This document shows positions 26,285 to 35,598 of a stretch of 64,000 nt of DNA, one piece after another. Location: contig NZ_VNIA01000007.1 in the NCBI RefSeq assembly GCF_008124875.1, positions 16,320-80,319 of the forward strand, written 5' to 3'. This DNA comes from Tenacibaculum adriaticum (GTDB lineage: Bacteria > Bacteroidota > Bacteroidia > Flavobacteriales > Flavobacteriaceae). Within the stretch, counting starts at the first letter, position 1; each line of letters opens with the position of its first letter. The notes under the pieces were generated by a model that was given only the letters and a program-made list of their open reading frames with translations, searched no databases and was not told the DNA's origin. A program made the translations under genes and the position numbers.

Positions 26285-27314
26285 GAGTAGGAGTTAATTT
26301 TGTATAAATGGCTACTAAAAGTAAAGAGGTTGTAAAATAAATAATAGCTGTGTTCCATCCAAAAAAAATAGAAATTAAATAACTTTGAATAAAATAAAAT
26401 AGCGGGAAAAGAATAATACTCAATCCAAAGCGGAAAGTATCTACAAATTCAATTTCTGTTATTTTTTTAGCGACTTTTTTCCAGATTAAATAAGGAAACA
26501 AACTATTTAGTATAATTACATTTTTTAAAAGAGATGTGTTATTTGAAATTACTTTTTTAGAAGGGTAATTATCAGATATTATCATTTTGTTGATGTTATT
26601 TACATCAGTGTAATCAACTTGTAGATTGTTTAAAAGATCTTCTTTTTTTTGATAATTTTCATCATCAGGAATATGAACTGATAGGTTTTGTAGCTGATCT
26701 GAGACTTGTTTTTTTATTAAGTTGGTTGAGTTATTTAATTCCTTTGGGTTATAAAAATCATTAGCTAGTATTGGAATTCCAAAATTTATAGCAACTTTAC
26801 TTGGGTATTTAGAAGGGTTTTGAAATGTTATACCTACTGGAATTACATAAATTTTTAAAGTTGGGTATTCATTTAAAGCTCCAAATAAAATTCTTGTAAA
26901 ACCTTTACTTAAAGGGCGAATAGTACGTTTTCTTAAATGAGTTCCTTCTGGGAAAATTAATAAAGTTTTTTCATCATGTAAAAGTCTTCTGCATTTTTTA
27001 AAAATTAGATTATTCTTTGTTAATTGTTGATATCCATCTCGAATTCTGTATACAGGCATCATGCCTAACCAATCAAAAAAAATAGCAATGATAGGGTTGT
27101 TAAAAACGGCAGCTCTTACTAAAAAAAATGTTTTTCTTGAAATATTACTAGCAATAATCAAAGGATCTATTAATCCGTTAGGATGATTAGCGGCAAATAA
27201 AATAGCTCCTTTTTTGGGGATATTTTCTTTACCAGAAATCTTTATTTTTTTAGCATAAAAAAATAATCCAGCTCGAATAATAGCTTTGATTATATAGTAA
27301 AGTATAAATTTCAT
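26274..27314 (-). CDS. PlsC-family phospholipid acyltransferase
   Basis: A 346-residue membrane-associated acyltransferase. It has the acceptor motif NHPNGLIDP with HX5D spacing, as in the glycerol-3-phosphate acyltransferase-like subgroup, and FPEGTHLRKRTIRPLSKG as the glycerophosphate-binding block. The C-terminal part has two hydrophobic segments. Inferred role: 1-acylglycerol-phosphate or related acylation. Its stop overlaps the end of the convergent GH3 gene by 11 bp and it follows the BASS transporter gene by 1 bp. Confidence 0.88.
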   Translation of the reverse strand: MKFILYYIIKAIIRAGLFFYAKKIKISGKENIPKKGAILFAANHPNGLIDPLIIASNISRKTFFLVRAAVFNNPIIAIFFDWLGMMPVYRIRDGYQQLTKNNLIFKKCRRLLHDEKTLLIFPEGTHLRKRTIRPLSKGFTRILFGALNEYPTLKIYVIPVGITFQNPSKYPSKVAINFGIPILANDFYNPKELNNSTNLIKKQVSDQLQNLSVHIPDDENYQKKEDLLNNLQVDYTDVNNINKMIISDNYPSKKVISNNTSLLKNVIILNSLFPYLIWKKVAKKITEIEFVDTFRFGLSIILFPLFYFIQSYLISIFFGWNTAIIYFTTSLLLVAIYTKLTPTPTE

Positions 27315-27315
27315 A

Positions 27316-28230
27316 TTATTGTTTTCGCCCCCAATAAGTAGCTAAGACCATCCCAGAAAAAACATCCCAAACTCCCCAAAAAGCAGCTAATAAAGCCATA
27401 CCACCTAAACCATTAAAAAAACCAAAGATAAGTAATAGGCCTAAGCCGCTGTTTTGTATACCAGTCTCCATAGAAATTGTTTTGCAATCTTGTTTGTTTA
27501 AACCAAATATTTTAGCTGTTGCATAGCCTATTATATAAGCAAAAACATTGTGAAAAATTACTAAGAAAAAAACCAAGTGAATGTAGTTTTTAAAAACATG
27601 AACATTATCATATAAGGCAATAATAATTAAAACTAAAAAGACCATAATTGAAAATGGACGTATGACTTTATTAATCTTTTCTGCCATATTTGGATGATAA
27701 TGATTTACGAGCATACCACAAATAAGAGGGATTCCTAAGATTAGTAATACTAGTTTAAACAATTCATATGGGTTTAATTCTACAGTCTTTAAGATAGCGT
27801 TTGTAGGTTCGTGTAAGCTTCCCCAAAACTGCAAGTTAAAAGGTGTCATAACAATACATATAATTGTAGCAAAAGCAGTTAAACTAACAGATAAAGCGGC
27901 ATTCCCACCTGCCATTTTACTGTAAAAGTTAGAAACATTACCCCCTGGACATGCTGCTACCATCATCATACCTAAAGCAAAACTTGGATGTGGTTTTATT
28001 AACAAAATAGCGAAAAATGTTAGAGAAGGAAGTAGAATAAATTGTGATAACATACCAATAAATAATATCCTGGGGTTTTTAAGTAATCTTTTAAAATCAT
28101 CAATTTTAATACCTAAGGCAACCCCAAACATAATTATAGCAAGAGCAATATTAAGCATCCAAAGAGCTTCTGTATCAAAGTTGATTTTTATATCGTCTAT
28201 TTGTAAATTTAGATTAGTTTTTAAAAGCAT
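27316..28230 (-). CDS. Bile acid:sodium symporter family (BASS) transporter
   Basis: A 304-residue integral membrane protein with about nine or ten hydrophobic helices. ACPGGNVSNFYSKMAGGNAA and ETGIQNSGLGLLL are the two crossover motifs that hold sodium in the BASS fold. Bacterial members carry various organic anions; the substrate here is unknown. The ATG at 28230 overlaps the DUF4159 gene by 17 bp. Confidence 0.9.
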   Translation of the reverse strand: MLLKTNLNLQIDDIKINFDTEALWMLNIALAIIMFGVALGIKIDDFKRLLKNPRILFIGMLSQFILLPSLTFFAILLIKPHPSFALGMMMVAACPGGNVSNFYSKMAGGNAALSVSLTAFATIICIVMTPFNLQFWGSLHEPTNAILKTVELNPYELFKLVLLILGIPLICGMLVNHYHPNMAEKINKVIRPFSIMVFLVLIIIALYDNVHVFKNYIHLVFFLVIFHNVFAYIIGYATAKIFGLNKQDCKTISMETGIQNSGLGLLLIFGFFNGLGGMALLAAFWGVWDVFSGMVLATYWGRKQ

Positions 28231-28855
28231 ATTCAATTATGTTAGCTCCCATTTTTAAGGCTTTCTCTCTTACGTCTTTTGGGTCGTTATGAACTTCTGC
28301 GTCTTCCCACCCATCACTTAAATCACTTTCATAATCATAGAAAATGATTAGTCGATTTTCATAAAAAAGCCCAAACCCTTGGGGTGATTTTTTATCGTGC
28401 TCATGAATTTTAGGTAATCCATTAACAAATGAAAAAGTTTGATGATATATAGGATGGTTTTTAGGGATTTCTCTAAATTCTAAATCTGGAAAAACCTTTT
28501 TAATTTCTCTTCTCACATATTTGTCTAATCCGTAATTATCTGAAATATGTAAAAAGCCACCAGATATTAAATACCTTTTTAAATTTTTAATATCATCTTC
28601 CGAAAAGAAAATATTTCCATGTCCGGTTATAAATAGTATAGGGTAGTTAAAAATGTCCTCATCATTTGGTATAACAGTGGCGATATTCTTATCGATTGAA
28701 GTTCTACAGTTTTGATTGGTAAAATCTATAAGGTTAGGTAAAGCAGTTGGATTTGCATACCAATCTCCACCACCATTATATTTCAAAATAGCAATTTGCT
28801 GAGCACTGACTAAATTAAATATTAGCAGAAAAAAAAGAGATAAGAATTTGTTCAT
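28214..28855 (-). CDS. DUF4159 protein with signal peptide
   Basis: A 213-residue exported protein. The signal peptide is about 1-19 (FLLIFNLVSAQ). The mature part is a glutamine-amidotransferase-like alpha/beta fold of DUF4159: KYNGGGDWYANPTALPNLI, ILFITGHGNIFFS and GGFLHISDNYG. No catalytic Cys of class I amidotransferases is visible. It is first in a three-gene run with the BASS and PlsC genes. The function is unknown. Confidence 0.85.
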   Translation of the reverse strand: MNKFLSLFFLLIFNLVSAQQIAILKYNGGGDWYANPTALPNLIDFTNQNCRTSIDKNIATVIPNDEDIFNYPILFITGHGNIFFSEDDIKNLKRYLISGGFLHISDNYGLDKYVRREIKKVFPDLEFREIPKNHPIYHQTFSFVNGLPKIHEHDKKSPQGFGLFYENRLIIFYDYESDLSDGWEDAEVHNDPKDVREKALKMGANIIEYAFKN

Positions 28856-28893
28856 TGCATTTATGAATAATTAGCAATATACTAAATGAAAAT

Positions 28894-28928
28894 AACAAGA
28901 GCATCATAAGAATAATGATGCTCTTGTT
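28894..28928. terminator. Intrinsic terminator hairpin
   Basis: Perfect 14-bp stem AACAAGAGCATCAT / ATGATGCTCTTGTT with a 7-nt loop. It follows the leftward lipase-like gene by 58 bp and on that strand is followed by a T-rich stretch. Confidence 0.85.
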
Positions 28929-28986
28929 TCTTAAAAATAATTACAAATTTGCTTATGATATTTTATGTTACATAAAAAGGTGTTTT

Positions 28987-31821
28987 TTAAGGATTAAACT
29001 CTTTGGTGATCCACTCTCCGCAACCACACCTGTTGTGTCTTCTAAATTGTATGATAAAAGGAGCAGAATAAAGAAATTTAATTAAATATGCACTGTGGGT
29101 AAAAGGGAAGTCTGGTTTTATATTTGTGAAACACATATTGTAAAAATTAGTGAATGTTAAAGAACCATAATCTGGATAGCTATTATTTTGTGTAATTTGA
29201 GCACTTGGTATATTCCATTCCCATGTTTCCCCTTCGGCATATTCTGATGAAGGAATAAAAAAACTATACCATCCAAGGCCCAAAATTCCAGAAACATCTC
29301 TTACTTTTACATCAAAACCAAAAGGTATTTGTGAACCAGGAATTTCTAATATTCTAATATATTTGTTTATCACTTTAGTAATGCCAAAAAGAGTTACCGT
29401 TGCGGTGATAACTCCACTGCCAGAATCAGGGCCTATAAACATAACTTTAATATTGTCATGATGATTTTCAACAATTTGTAAATTAGGTGTAACACTCCAT
29501 TCAATCTCGGTATTTTTACATTTCGGAGTATAAGAATAAGAACCAGTTTCAACAAAACAAAGCTTTTCAGGACCTCGTATTTCTTTTGAGAATAAATCGT
29601 CTTCTACAACATTACTAGGTAATTGTTCATTACCTTCTATTTCTTGGGTTAACCAATCTACATTTTGTTGTGTTAAAAATATGTGTTCTTGGTTTTCTTG
29701 AGGAGCAAAATAACTATCAAAAGGTGTTTCTCCTGTACAAACTCTATTTTCATTCCCTATATTTTCATCTAAAACATTACTTCCTGTGTAAGCTAAAGAA
29801 CTTTTAGTGGGGATGAAGCTATGAGTTGGGTCTATTAAATTTGATTTCAAATCATGAAATGTCCAATTTAATAAATACCAAGTAAAATCAGTTCCAGGAT
29901 TAGTTGTTTCATCTACAAGTAATTGCTGAGCATTAAAATAACCCCCAGGAGCTATATCATAACTACCTTTGGTTTTAGGCTTGGATTTATAATTAGTTCT
30001 AGTTGTCCACCATTCCCACCATAAAAATTTACCTCTAATACCCCCATCAAAAACAAAAGTTTCACTATTGCCAGATTTTTGGTTTGTGGTATGATAAAAT
30101 TTAGCTAAAAATCTATCGGCAAAAACACTAATAATTCCTCCTATTGGTCCAAAATGTCTTAAATCATCATCAATCTCTAAATATTTAGAAGAAGAAGTAC
30201 CGTTTAAAACACCACTCATACTCCCATTAATCAATGCTATTTTTCTTAAGTTTGTTGGTATCCCTAAAGTTTCTAAACTGTTTTGAAAGCGATTTCTAAA
30301 ATTAGGAGCACCAACAGGAAAACTTGTATTATTGGTATAATGATTTACTAACATTTGTTTGGGTGCTGGCTTATTTAATTCTTCATTAATAAATTCTTTT
30401 GCGCTTTCATTACCTAACGTTTCAGCAAAATATTGTATCCCTTTTTGTACACCAATAGGTATGTTTGCTCCTTGATGTGGGCTATCAAAACTTACCCATA
30501 AACGCGTGTTATGGTTCCATTTTTCTTCGCCAGTTTCAGCGTATTTTTTCTCCATATATGCAAGTGCATACCGACTTATTAACCCTCCCATGCTAGGGCC
30601 AATGACTACTGCTTCTTCATTACCTTGTTGTATACTTTTTATATGGCGTAATAAACTTATAAAAGTATAAGCATTACGCTCTATATAATCACCACCTCCA
30701 TCAATAGTTTTACTACCTCGCTTATATACTGGGTGATTAACAATTATAACATCGTAACCTTTTAAGTTTAATTCTTTTACTAAATCAACATTATTGTTAC
30801 TATTATCCTTATAACTCATTAATTGATAAATACTTTGGTTTTTATCAGGATCAAAATCTATATAGTCTTCTGCATCTATTTTTCTCGCATCATTTGGGTC
30901 GTAACCATCAATAATATATAAAGGTTTGTCTATTATTTCATTGTTATCATTATAATAAATTCTGTATTCATTTTTACCACGATAGGCTTGGTTCTCATCA
31001 TAGCCTTGAAAAAGTAAATCGTTGTGTGCTTCAATAGAATCTAAATTAGAAACTAATCCACGTTGTGCATAGGTAATGGGTTTTATAATTTTTATAGTTG
31101 CATAAGTAGTTTTTGTGGTATTATCACTGTAAGTAACTACAAAACGGAGTGTTTGTAGCGCAGTACTAGGGTATGTGGTAGAAAAATTTGTAGTTACTAA
31201 GTTATAATTACTTACCAGATTAAATGAGGTATTATTGGTGTAGAGTTGTAAGGTTTTTATTCGTTTACCATGTTTATACAGCTTAAATAGATTATCTGTA
31301 GTAAATGTAATAGCGTTTCCAGATACTTTGGCTACCAAAGGAGCTATAATGGTGGTTTGTTTTTTAATAAACGGATTTTTATTAGGTTTGTTGGCAAACA
31401 ACCCAGTAGTTGGGTTAAAATCTACCGTTGCGTTTTGTTCGGTAGTACCAAAATTACATTGGTGAAATTCGGTATTGATAATACCAATGGGTACTACATT
31501 TTTTGCATAATTTTTATTTTTTAATTGTTGTTTAAAGTTTTCTACAGTAGCAAAATTTTTAATGTATGAAGCTCTGTATAACTCGCTCCAAGCTTGTTTA
31601 AAATGGGCTACATTAGAGGTGTCTTTTTGTGTGTTTTGATTAAAAATTTGTAAACTTGCTACAGGAAATACTCTGTCTACTAAAATATTAGAAGTTATAG
31701 GAGTTTTATCAAGGTTTTTAATCCGTTCGTCTATCTCTGTGGTAAAGTTTCCATTGGTTAATTGTGCTTGTACTTGCATTGATATTATCAATGTAAGTAC
31801 CCAAAATGTAATTTTCTTCAT
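28987..31821 (-). CDS. Secreted PGAP1/lipase-like alpha/beta hydrolase with Ig-like C-terminus
   Basis: A 944-residue exported protein (signal peptide about 1-19, ISMQVQAQ). The middle is an alpha/beta hydrolase: LYIIDGYDPNDARKI, then the nucleophile elbow GPSMGGL with Ser410, followed by FDSPHQGANIPIG, the Ser-Pro-His-Gln-Gly block of PGAP1-type lipases. A PKD/Ig-like segment lies near 780-850, and the C-terminus contains CGCGEW. No typical type IX sorting domain is seen. I infer a cell-surface or periplasmic esterase; the substrate is unknown. Confidence 0.75.
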   Translation of the reverse strand: MKKITFWVLTLIISMQVQAQLTNGNFTTEIDERIKNLDKTPITSNILVDRVFPVASLQIFNQNTQKDTSNVAHFKQAWSELYRASYIKNFATVENFKQQLKNKNYAKNVVPIGIINTEFHQCNFGTTEQNATVDFNPTTGLFANKPNKNPFIKKQTTIIAPLVAKVSGNAITFTTDNLFKLYKHGKRIKTLQLYTNNTSFNLVSNYNLVTTNFSTTYPSTALQTLRFVVTYSDNTTKTTYATIKIIKPITYAQRGLVSNLDSIEAHNDLLFQGYDENQAYRGKNEYRIYYNDNNEIIDKPLYIIDGYDPNDARKIDAEDYIDFDPDKNQSIYQLMSYKDNSNNNVDLVKELNLKGYDVIIVNHPVYKRGSKTIDGGGDYIERNAYTFISLLRHIKSIQQGNEEAVVIGPSMGGLISRYALAYMEKKYAETGEEKWNHNTRLWVSFDSPHQGANIPIGVQKGIQYFAETLGNESAKEFINEELNKPAPKQMLVNHYTNNTSFPVGAPNFRNRFQNSLETLGIPTNLRKIALINGSMSGVLNGTSSSKYLEIDDDLRHFGPIGGIISVFADRFLAKFYHTTNQKSGNSETFVFDGGIRGKFLWWEWWTTRTNYKSKPKTKGSYDIAPGGYFNAQQLLVDETTNPGTDFTWYLLNWTFHDLKSNLIDPTHSFIPTKSSLAYTGSNVLDENIGNENRVCTGETPFDSYFAPQENQEHIFLTQQNVDWLTQEIEGNEQLPSNVVEDDLFSKEIRGPEKLCFVETGSYSYTPKCKNTEIEWSVTPNLQIVENHHDNIKVMFIGPDSGSGVITATVTLFGITKVINKYIRILEIPGSQIPFGFDVKVRDVSGILGLGWYSFFIPSSEYAEGETWEWNIPSAQITQNNSYPDYGSLTFTNFYNMCFTNIKPDFPFTHSAYLIKFLYSAPFIIQFRRHNRCGCGEWITKEFNP

Positions 31822-31876
31822 AACTTTGTAAGGTTAAATGTTAATAAAATTGTGTTATTAAGTTTAATAATTTTTG

Positions 31877-31899
31877 GACGGTTGTTGGTAGCAACCGTC
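31877..31899. terminator. Hairpin repeated in the lipoprotein locus, copy A
   Basis: Stem GACGGTTG / CAACCGTC with a 7-nt loop and a T-tract on the plus strand. A nearly identical hairpin lies at 33334-33356. Both sit 5 or 3 bp beyond the stop of a lipoprotein copy. Confidence 0.65.
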
Positions 31900-31904
31900 T
31901 TTTT

Positions 31905-32491
31905 TTAATTGTTTACTGTATTTAAATTGATGTCAAATCTTCCCTTAGTTATTTGAATAATATCATTTGAATCGTCAATATTTACTAAAGTTATATTGTC
32001 AAATACCCCAGATATTATATTATTCGAACTATCAAATTGAGTAATATTTACAATGCCACTATCAGTGGTAGATATGTACTTTTTATTACCATTATTTTTA
32101 TCAAATGTTCTACACCATAAGTGAGAATAATTTGGTTCAAAATAAAAATCCTCAAACCTTCACTTAATCCTAATGTGAAATTTCCGGCAGATGTTAAGTC
32201 ATAAATATAGATATATATACTGCCATTTGAATTAGTATTGCTATAATTGTTTACATCAATTATTAAATTATTATTGCTTTTATGGTATACTTCTAAACCT
32301 TTTGCATTAGGGACACCATTACTATTTTTTGGTATTAATACTTCTCCATTAATAATACACCCAAAGGTATTGGCTCCTGTTTGGGTAATGTGGGGTAATT
32401 GGTCTTGAACAATTGGGTCATCGTTATTAGAGCAATTAAAAAAGGTGATTGCTGCTAATAATAGAACTGTTTTTAAGGTTGGTGTTTTCAT
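31905..32491 (-). pseudogene. Lipoprotein family copy 1, frameshifted
   Basis: The N-terminus has a signal peptide with a lipobox ending TFFNC, then SNNDDP and ITQTGANTFGCIINGEV as in its neighbours. After LSEG (near 32153) the reading frame shifts by one base. The continuation of homology is in another frame: FEDFYFEPNYSHLWCRTFD, then GKRFDINLNTVNN-like ending at 31905. In the original frame it ends at 32048 with unrelated residues. One single-base indel separates it from an intact ~190-residue lipoprotein. A sequencing error cannot be excluded. Confidence 0.75.
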
Positions 32492-32682
32492 AATTATAGA
32501 GGTTTAAGGTTTTGTTTTTCTTCTTTTTGGAAAAATTTCTATTAAGTTCGTAATTACCTCTGTAAATCAATATATTAAAAATATACCAAGCAAGAAGTAT
32601 ATCTTGATATTTATGAATATCAGGCAGTTTTTTATGAATATTCGTTACTAATTTTAAAAAGTTATTGGCGTAATCTTCTTTC

Positions 32683-33283
<601 letters not shown>

Positions 33284-33333
33284 AATTATAGAGGTTTTAT
33301 ATTAATAAAGTGTTATTGCATTTAATGTTTTTA

Positions 33334-33356
33334 GACAGTTGTTAGTAGCAACCGTC
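33334..33356. terminator. Hairpin repeated in the lipoprotein locus, copy B
   Basis: Stem GACAGTTG / CAACCGTC (one mismatch) with a 7-nt loop, matching the hairpin at 31877-31899. It lies between lipoprotein copies 3 and 2. Confidence 0.6.
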
Positions 33357-33359
33357 TTT

Positions 33360-33929
33360 TTATATTGTAGACCAGTTAATATCAAATCTACCATCGGTTA
33401 TTTCAATTGTATTGTTAGGATCATTTTCTTCAAAAGTTGTTAATTCGAAAGTTCCTGAAATTATAAAGTTTATTGGATCAAAACGAGTTATGATGATAGT
33501 TCCTGAATTGATGTTTGATAAATACTTTTTTCCGCCTGTTGTGGTATCAAAAGTTCTCGTCCAGCAATGATTAAAATCGGGTTCAAAAGTTGAAATACTT
33601 TGCCCAGTACTTAAGCCAAAAGAATATGTTCCTATTGAAGTTAAATTATATATATATATATATATACTGTCTCCGTTATCATCTTTAAAGTTTCCAACAT
33701 CGAAAACTATATTATTATTGGAATAATGAGCCACAAATAAACCTTTAGCTTGAGGAACTCCTCTACCATCTTTAGGGGTTAATATTTCGCCATTAATAAT
33801 ACACCCAAAAGTATTCGCTCCAGTTTGAGTAATGGGTGGAAGTTGGTCTTGTGGATCGTCGTTGTTGGAGCAGTTAAAAAATGTGACTACTGCTAATAGT
33901 AGGGCGGTTTTTAAAAATAATGTTTTCAT
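33360..33929 (-). CDS. Lipoprotein family copy 3, intact
   Basis: A 189-residue predicted lipoprotein, the only intact member of the tandem trio. Lipobox TFFNC near residue 20, acidic SNNDDPQDQLPP linker, then a beta-rich domain with GANTFGCIINGEILTPKDGR. The (TA)10 tract encodes IYIYIYN in frame, followed by LTSIGTYSFGLSTGQS and a C-terminus FDINWSTI. I do not recognise a named domain; the layout suggests a small surface-exposed beta-sandwich. The leader with AATTATAGAGG next to the start is shared among copies. Confidence 0.85.
   Translation of the reverse strand: MKTLFLKTALLLAVVTFFNCSNNDDPQDQLPPITQTGANTFGCIINGEILTPKDGRGVPQAKGLFVAHYSNNNIVFDVGNFKDDNGDSIYIYIYNLTSIGTYSFGLSTGQSISTFEPDFNHCWTRTFDTTTGGKKYLSNINSGTIIITRFDPINFIISGTFELTTFEENDPNNTIEITDGRFDINWSTI
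33647..33666. repeat. TA dinucleotide tract, 20 nt
   Basis: (TA)10 inside lipoprotein copy 3 at the position equivalent to the longer tract in copy 2; here the length keeps the frame. Confidence 0.95.
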
Positions 33930-33985
33930 AATTATAGAGGTTTAAGGTTTTGTAGGTTAAAGTTAACTAGAATTAAAAAATTAAA

Positions 33986-34018
33986 GTCCTAAATCGTCCA
34001 ATTTGGATGAATCTGGAT
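33986..34018. promoter_or_regulatory. Degenerate copy of the GTCCTAAAACGTCCAA palindrome
   Basis: The left arm GTCCTAAATCGTCCAA differs at one base from the perfect palindrome at 34357-34389 and has the same central T; the right arm TTGGATGAATCTGGAT is diverged. It lies 57 bp upstream of the copy 3 start, a suitable place for an operator. Confidence 0.5.
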
Positions 34019-34171
34019 ATATTTACATAAAAAACTAATAATTAGTGTGTTATAGGTGTTTTAGAATAGGTGTATTCTTTTTAAGATAAAAGTGTGTGAA
34101 TGTTTTTTACTAATCAAGCAATATTAAAAGGTACTGATTAAGGGCGTTTTAGGATTAACTTTAATGCAAAT

Positions 34172-34205
34172 AAAAAACACCACTACTTTAGTAATGGTGT
34201 TTTTA
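34172..34205. terminator. Bidirectional terminator hairpin
   Basis: AAAAACACCACTAC / GTAATGGTGTTTTT with a TTTA loop and one mismatch, flanked by A and T runs. No gene ends right beside it; it would block read-through between the AraC gene and the lipoproteins. Confidence 0.7.
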
Positions 34206-34356
34206 TCTTCCCCTTTTTCACACTGAGATAACGAGGGCTACCCCAATAAGTATTGTTAGAATTCATTACTTTTTATAAAATTAAAACCCCTTCAGCTATT
34301 TTAATTAATAATAATAAAAAATTCTACTCAAATATAATATTTAGAATATAAAGAGA

Positions 34357-34389
34357 GTCCTAAAACGTCCAATTTGGACGTTTTAGGAC
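34357..34389. promoter_or_regulatory. Perfect 33-nt palindrome near the AraC gene
   Basis: Arms GTCCTAAAACGTCCAA and TTGGACGTTTTAGGAC around a single central T: a 16-bp perfect inverted repeat. It is 28 bp past the stop of the AraC-type regulator. It could be an operator or the regulator's terminator hairpin; no clean T-tract follows on the minus strand. Confidence 0.6.
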
Positions 34390-34417
34390 AAGTTTTATAT
34401 TATGTAAACGTTAAGAA

Positions 34418-35557
34418 TTATTTTTTGGATTCTTTATATCGTAAAGGCGTACAGCCTACATGTTTTTTAAAAACGTTATAAAAAGTTGATTTTGAGTTGA
34501 AACCAGATTCTAATCCAATAGAAACTATAGTATAGTTGTTGTATTTAGGATCTACCAGTAATTTTTTTGCCTGATTAATTCTCATTTCATTAATATAATC
34601 AACAAAGCTTTTATTTGCATTGTTGTTTATAATGGCAGACAAAGTACTAAGACCAATACCTAAATCTTGAGATACGTTTTGTAATGTGTATTTTGGGCAT
34701 AAATATTTTTTATTTTCATTTATAAAATTATCTATTTTTATAAACTGTTCATCAGAAACATCATTAATTGAAGTAGGGATTTCAAGAGTATTAGTCTCTT
34801 CTGTGTTTTCAATCTCTATATTCTCACGAATTTGTTTTCGCTCTTTAAAAATTCTCAAATGCCTTATTCCTTGATAGCCTAGTAAGAAAATAATAATAGT
34901 TGTAAAGATTCTTAGAGGATAGTAGGAAAATAAAAAACCCGTAAAGTTTAGAGAAAACTTTACGATTAGAGCTAGTATCCAGAATACATAAACAAAGACT
35001 AATAATTTAAAGAAAGTATAAACCCATTTCAAATTATCGTAAGATAATATTTTAAGGAAAAGTTTTTCCTTTTTGTATAGAATGTAAAAAGAATAAGTAA
35101 AAATACTTACAGAAGTTATAAAACTTAGTACTTCTTCTATAGAAGTGTATTTTTCGTACATTAAATCTAATTCTTCATGCGTGCCTTTGTCTTTAAAATA
35201 TAATACAAAACCTATTTGTAAAACACAAGCAAGTAAAAAAAGAGGTATAATAACCTTTAATATTTTTATGCTTTTTTTTGCAATATCTACATAATGTACG
35301 AGAAACATATAAAAAAAAGGAGCGCTCAAAAAGTGCCAAGGAAGTTGTAAATAATCTAAGATAAATTTATGCTGAAATAAATAATTGGCAAGAGCCCAAG
35401 ATTGAAAATTATTTAATGAAATAGATAATATCATCAGGTATAAATACCTCATACTTTTATCTTTTCCATTCTTTGAAAAAAACATAATGATGCTAAAGGC
35501 AAAACCATGAATAGCACTAACAATTAAAAAAAGGTTAAAAAAATCTGAAGTATTCAA
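34418..35557 (-). CDS. Membrane-bound AraC-family regulator
   Basis: A 379-residue protein: about seven hydrophobic helices in residues 5-235, a charged linker (KERKQIRENIEIENTEETN), and a C-terminal AraC-type DNA-binding domain from about 280. The latter includes YTLQNVSQDLGIGLSTLSAI and TIVSIGLESGFNSKSTFYNV, then HVGCTPLRYKE. Such proteins sense a membrane or extracellular cue and act on nearby genes. The start is TTG (MNTSDFF); no upstream in-frame ATG exists. Probable controller of the tandem lipoprotein genes, inferred from adjacency and the shared palindrome. Confidence 0.88.
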   Translation of the reverse strand: MNTSDFFNLFLIVSAIHGFAFSIIMFFSKNGKDKSMRYLYLMILSISLNNFQSWALANYLFQHKFILDYLQLPWHFLSAPFFYMFLVHYVDIAKKSIKILKVIIPLFLLACVLQIGFVLYFKDKGTHEELDLMYEKYTSIEEVLSFITSVSIFTYSFYILYKKEKLFLKILSYDNLKWVYTFFKLLVFVYVFWILALIVKFSLNFTGFLFSYYPLRIFTTIIIFLLGYQGIRHLRIFKERKQIRENIEIENTEETNTLEIPTSINDVSDEQFIKIDNFINENKKYLCPKYTLQNVSQDLGIGLSTLSAIINNNANKSFVDYINEMRINQAKKLLVDPKYNNYTIVSIGLESGFNSKSTFYNVFKKHVGCTPLRYKESKK

Positions 35558-35598
35558 TTTTTGGGGAATTTTACTTCCAAAATACTAAAAAAAACGAA

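Larger units (their letters stand above)
33930..34417. other. Regulatory intergenic region of the lipoprotein locus
   Basis: About 490 bp between lipoprotein copy 3 and the membrane-bound AraC gene. It holds a degenerate palindrome (33986-34018), a half-site GGGCGTTTTAGGAT (34142-34155), a hairpin with T-tracts (34172-34205) and a perfect palindrome (34357-34389), listed separately. No open frame of note. Confidence 0.7.
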
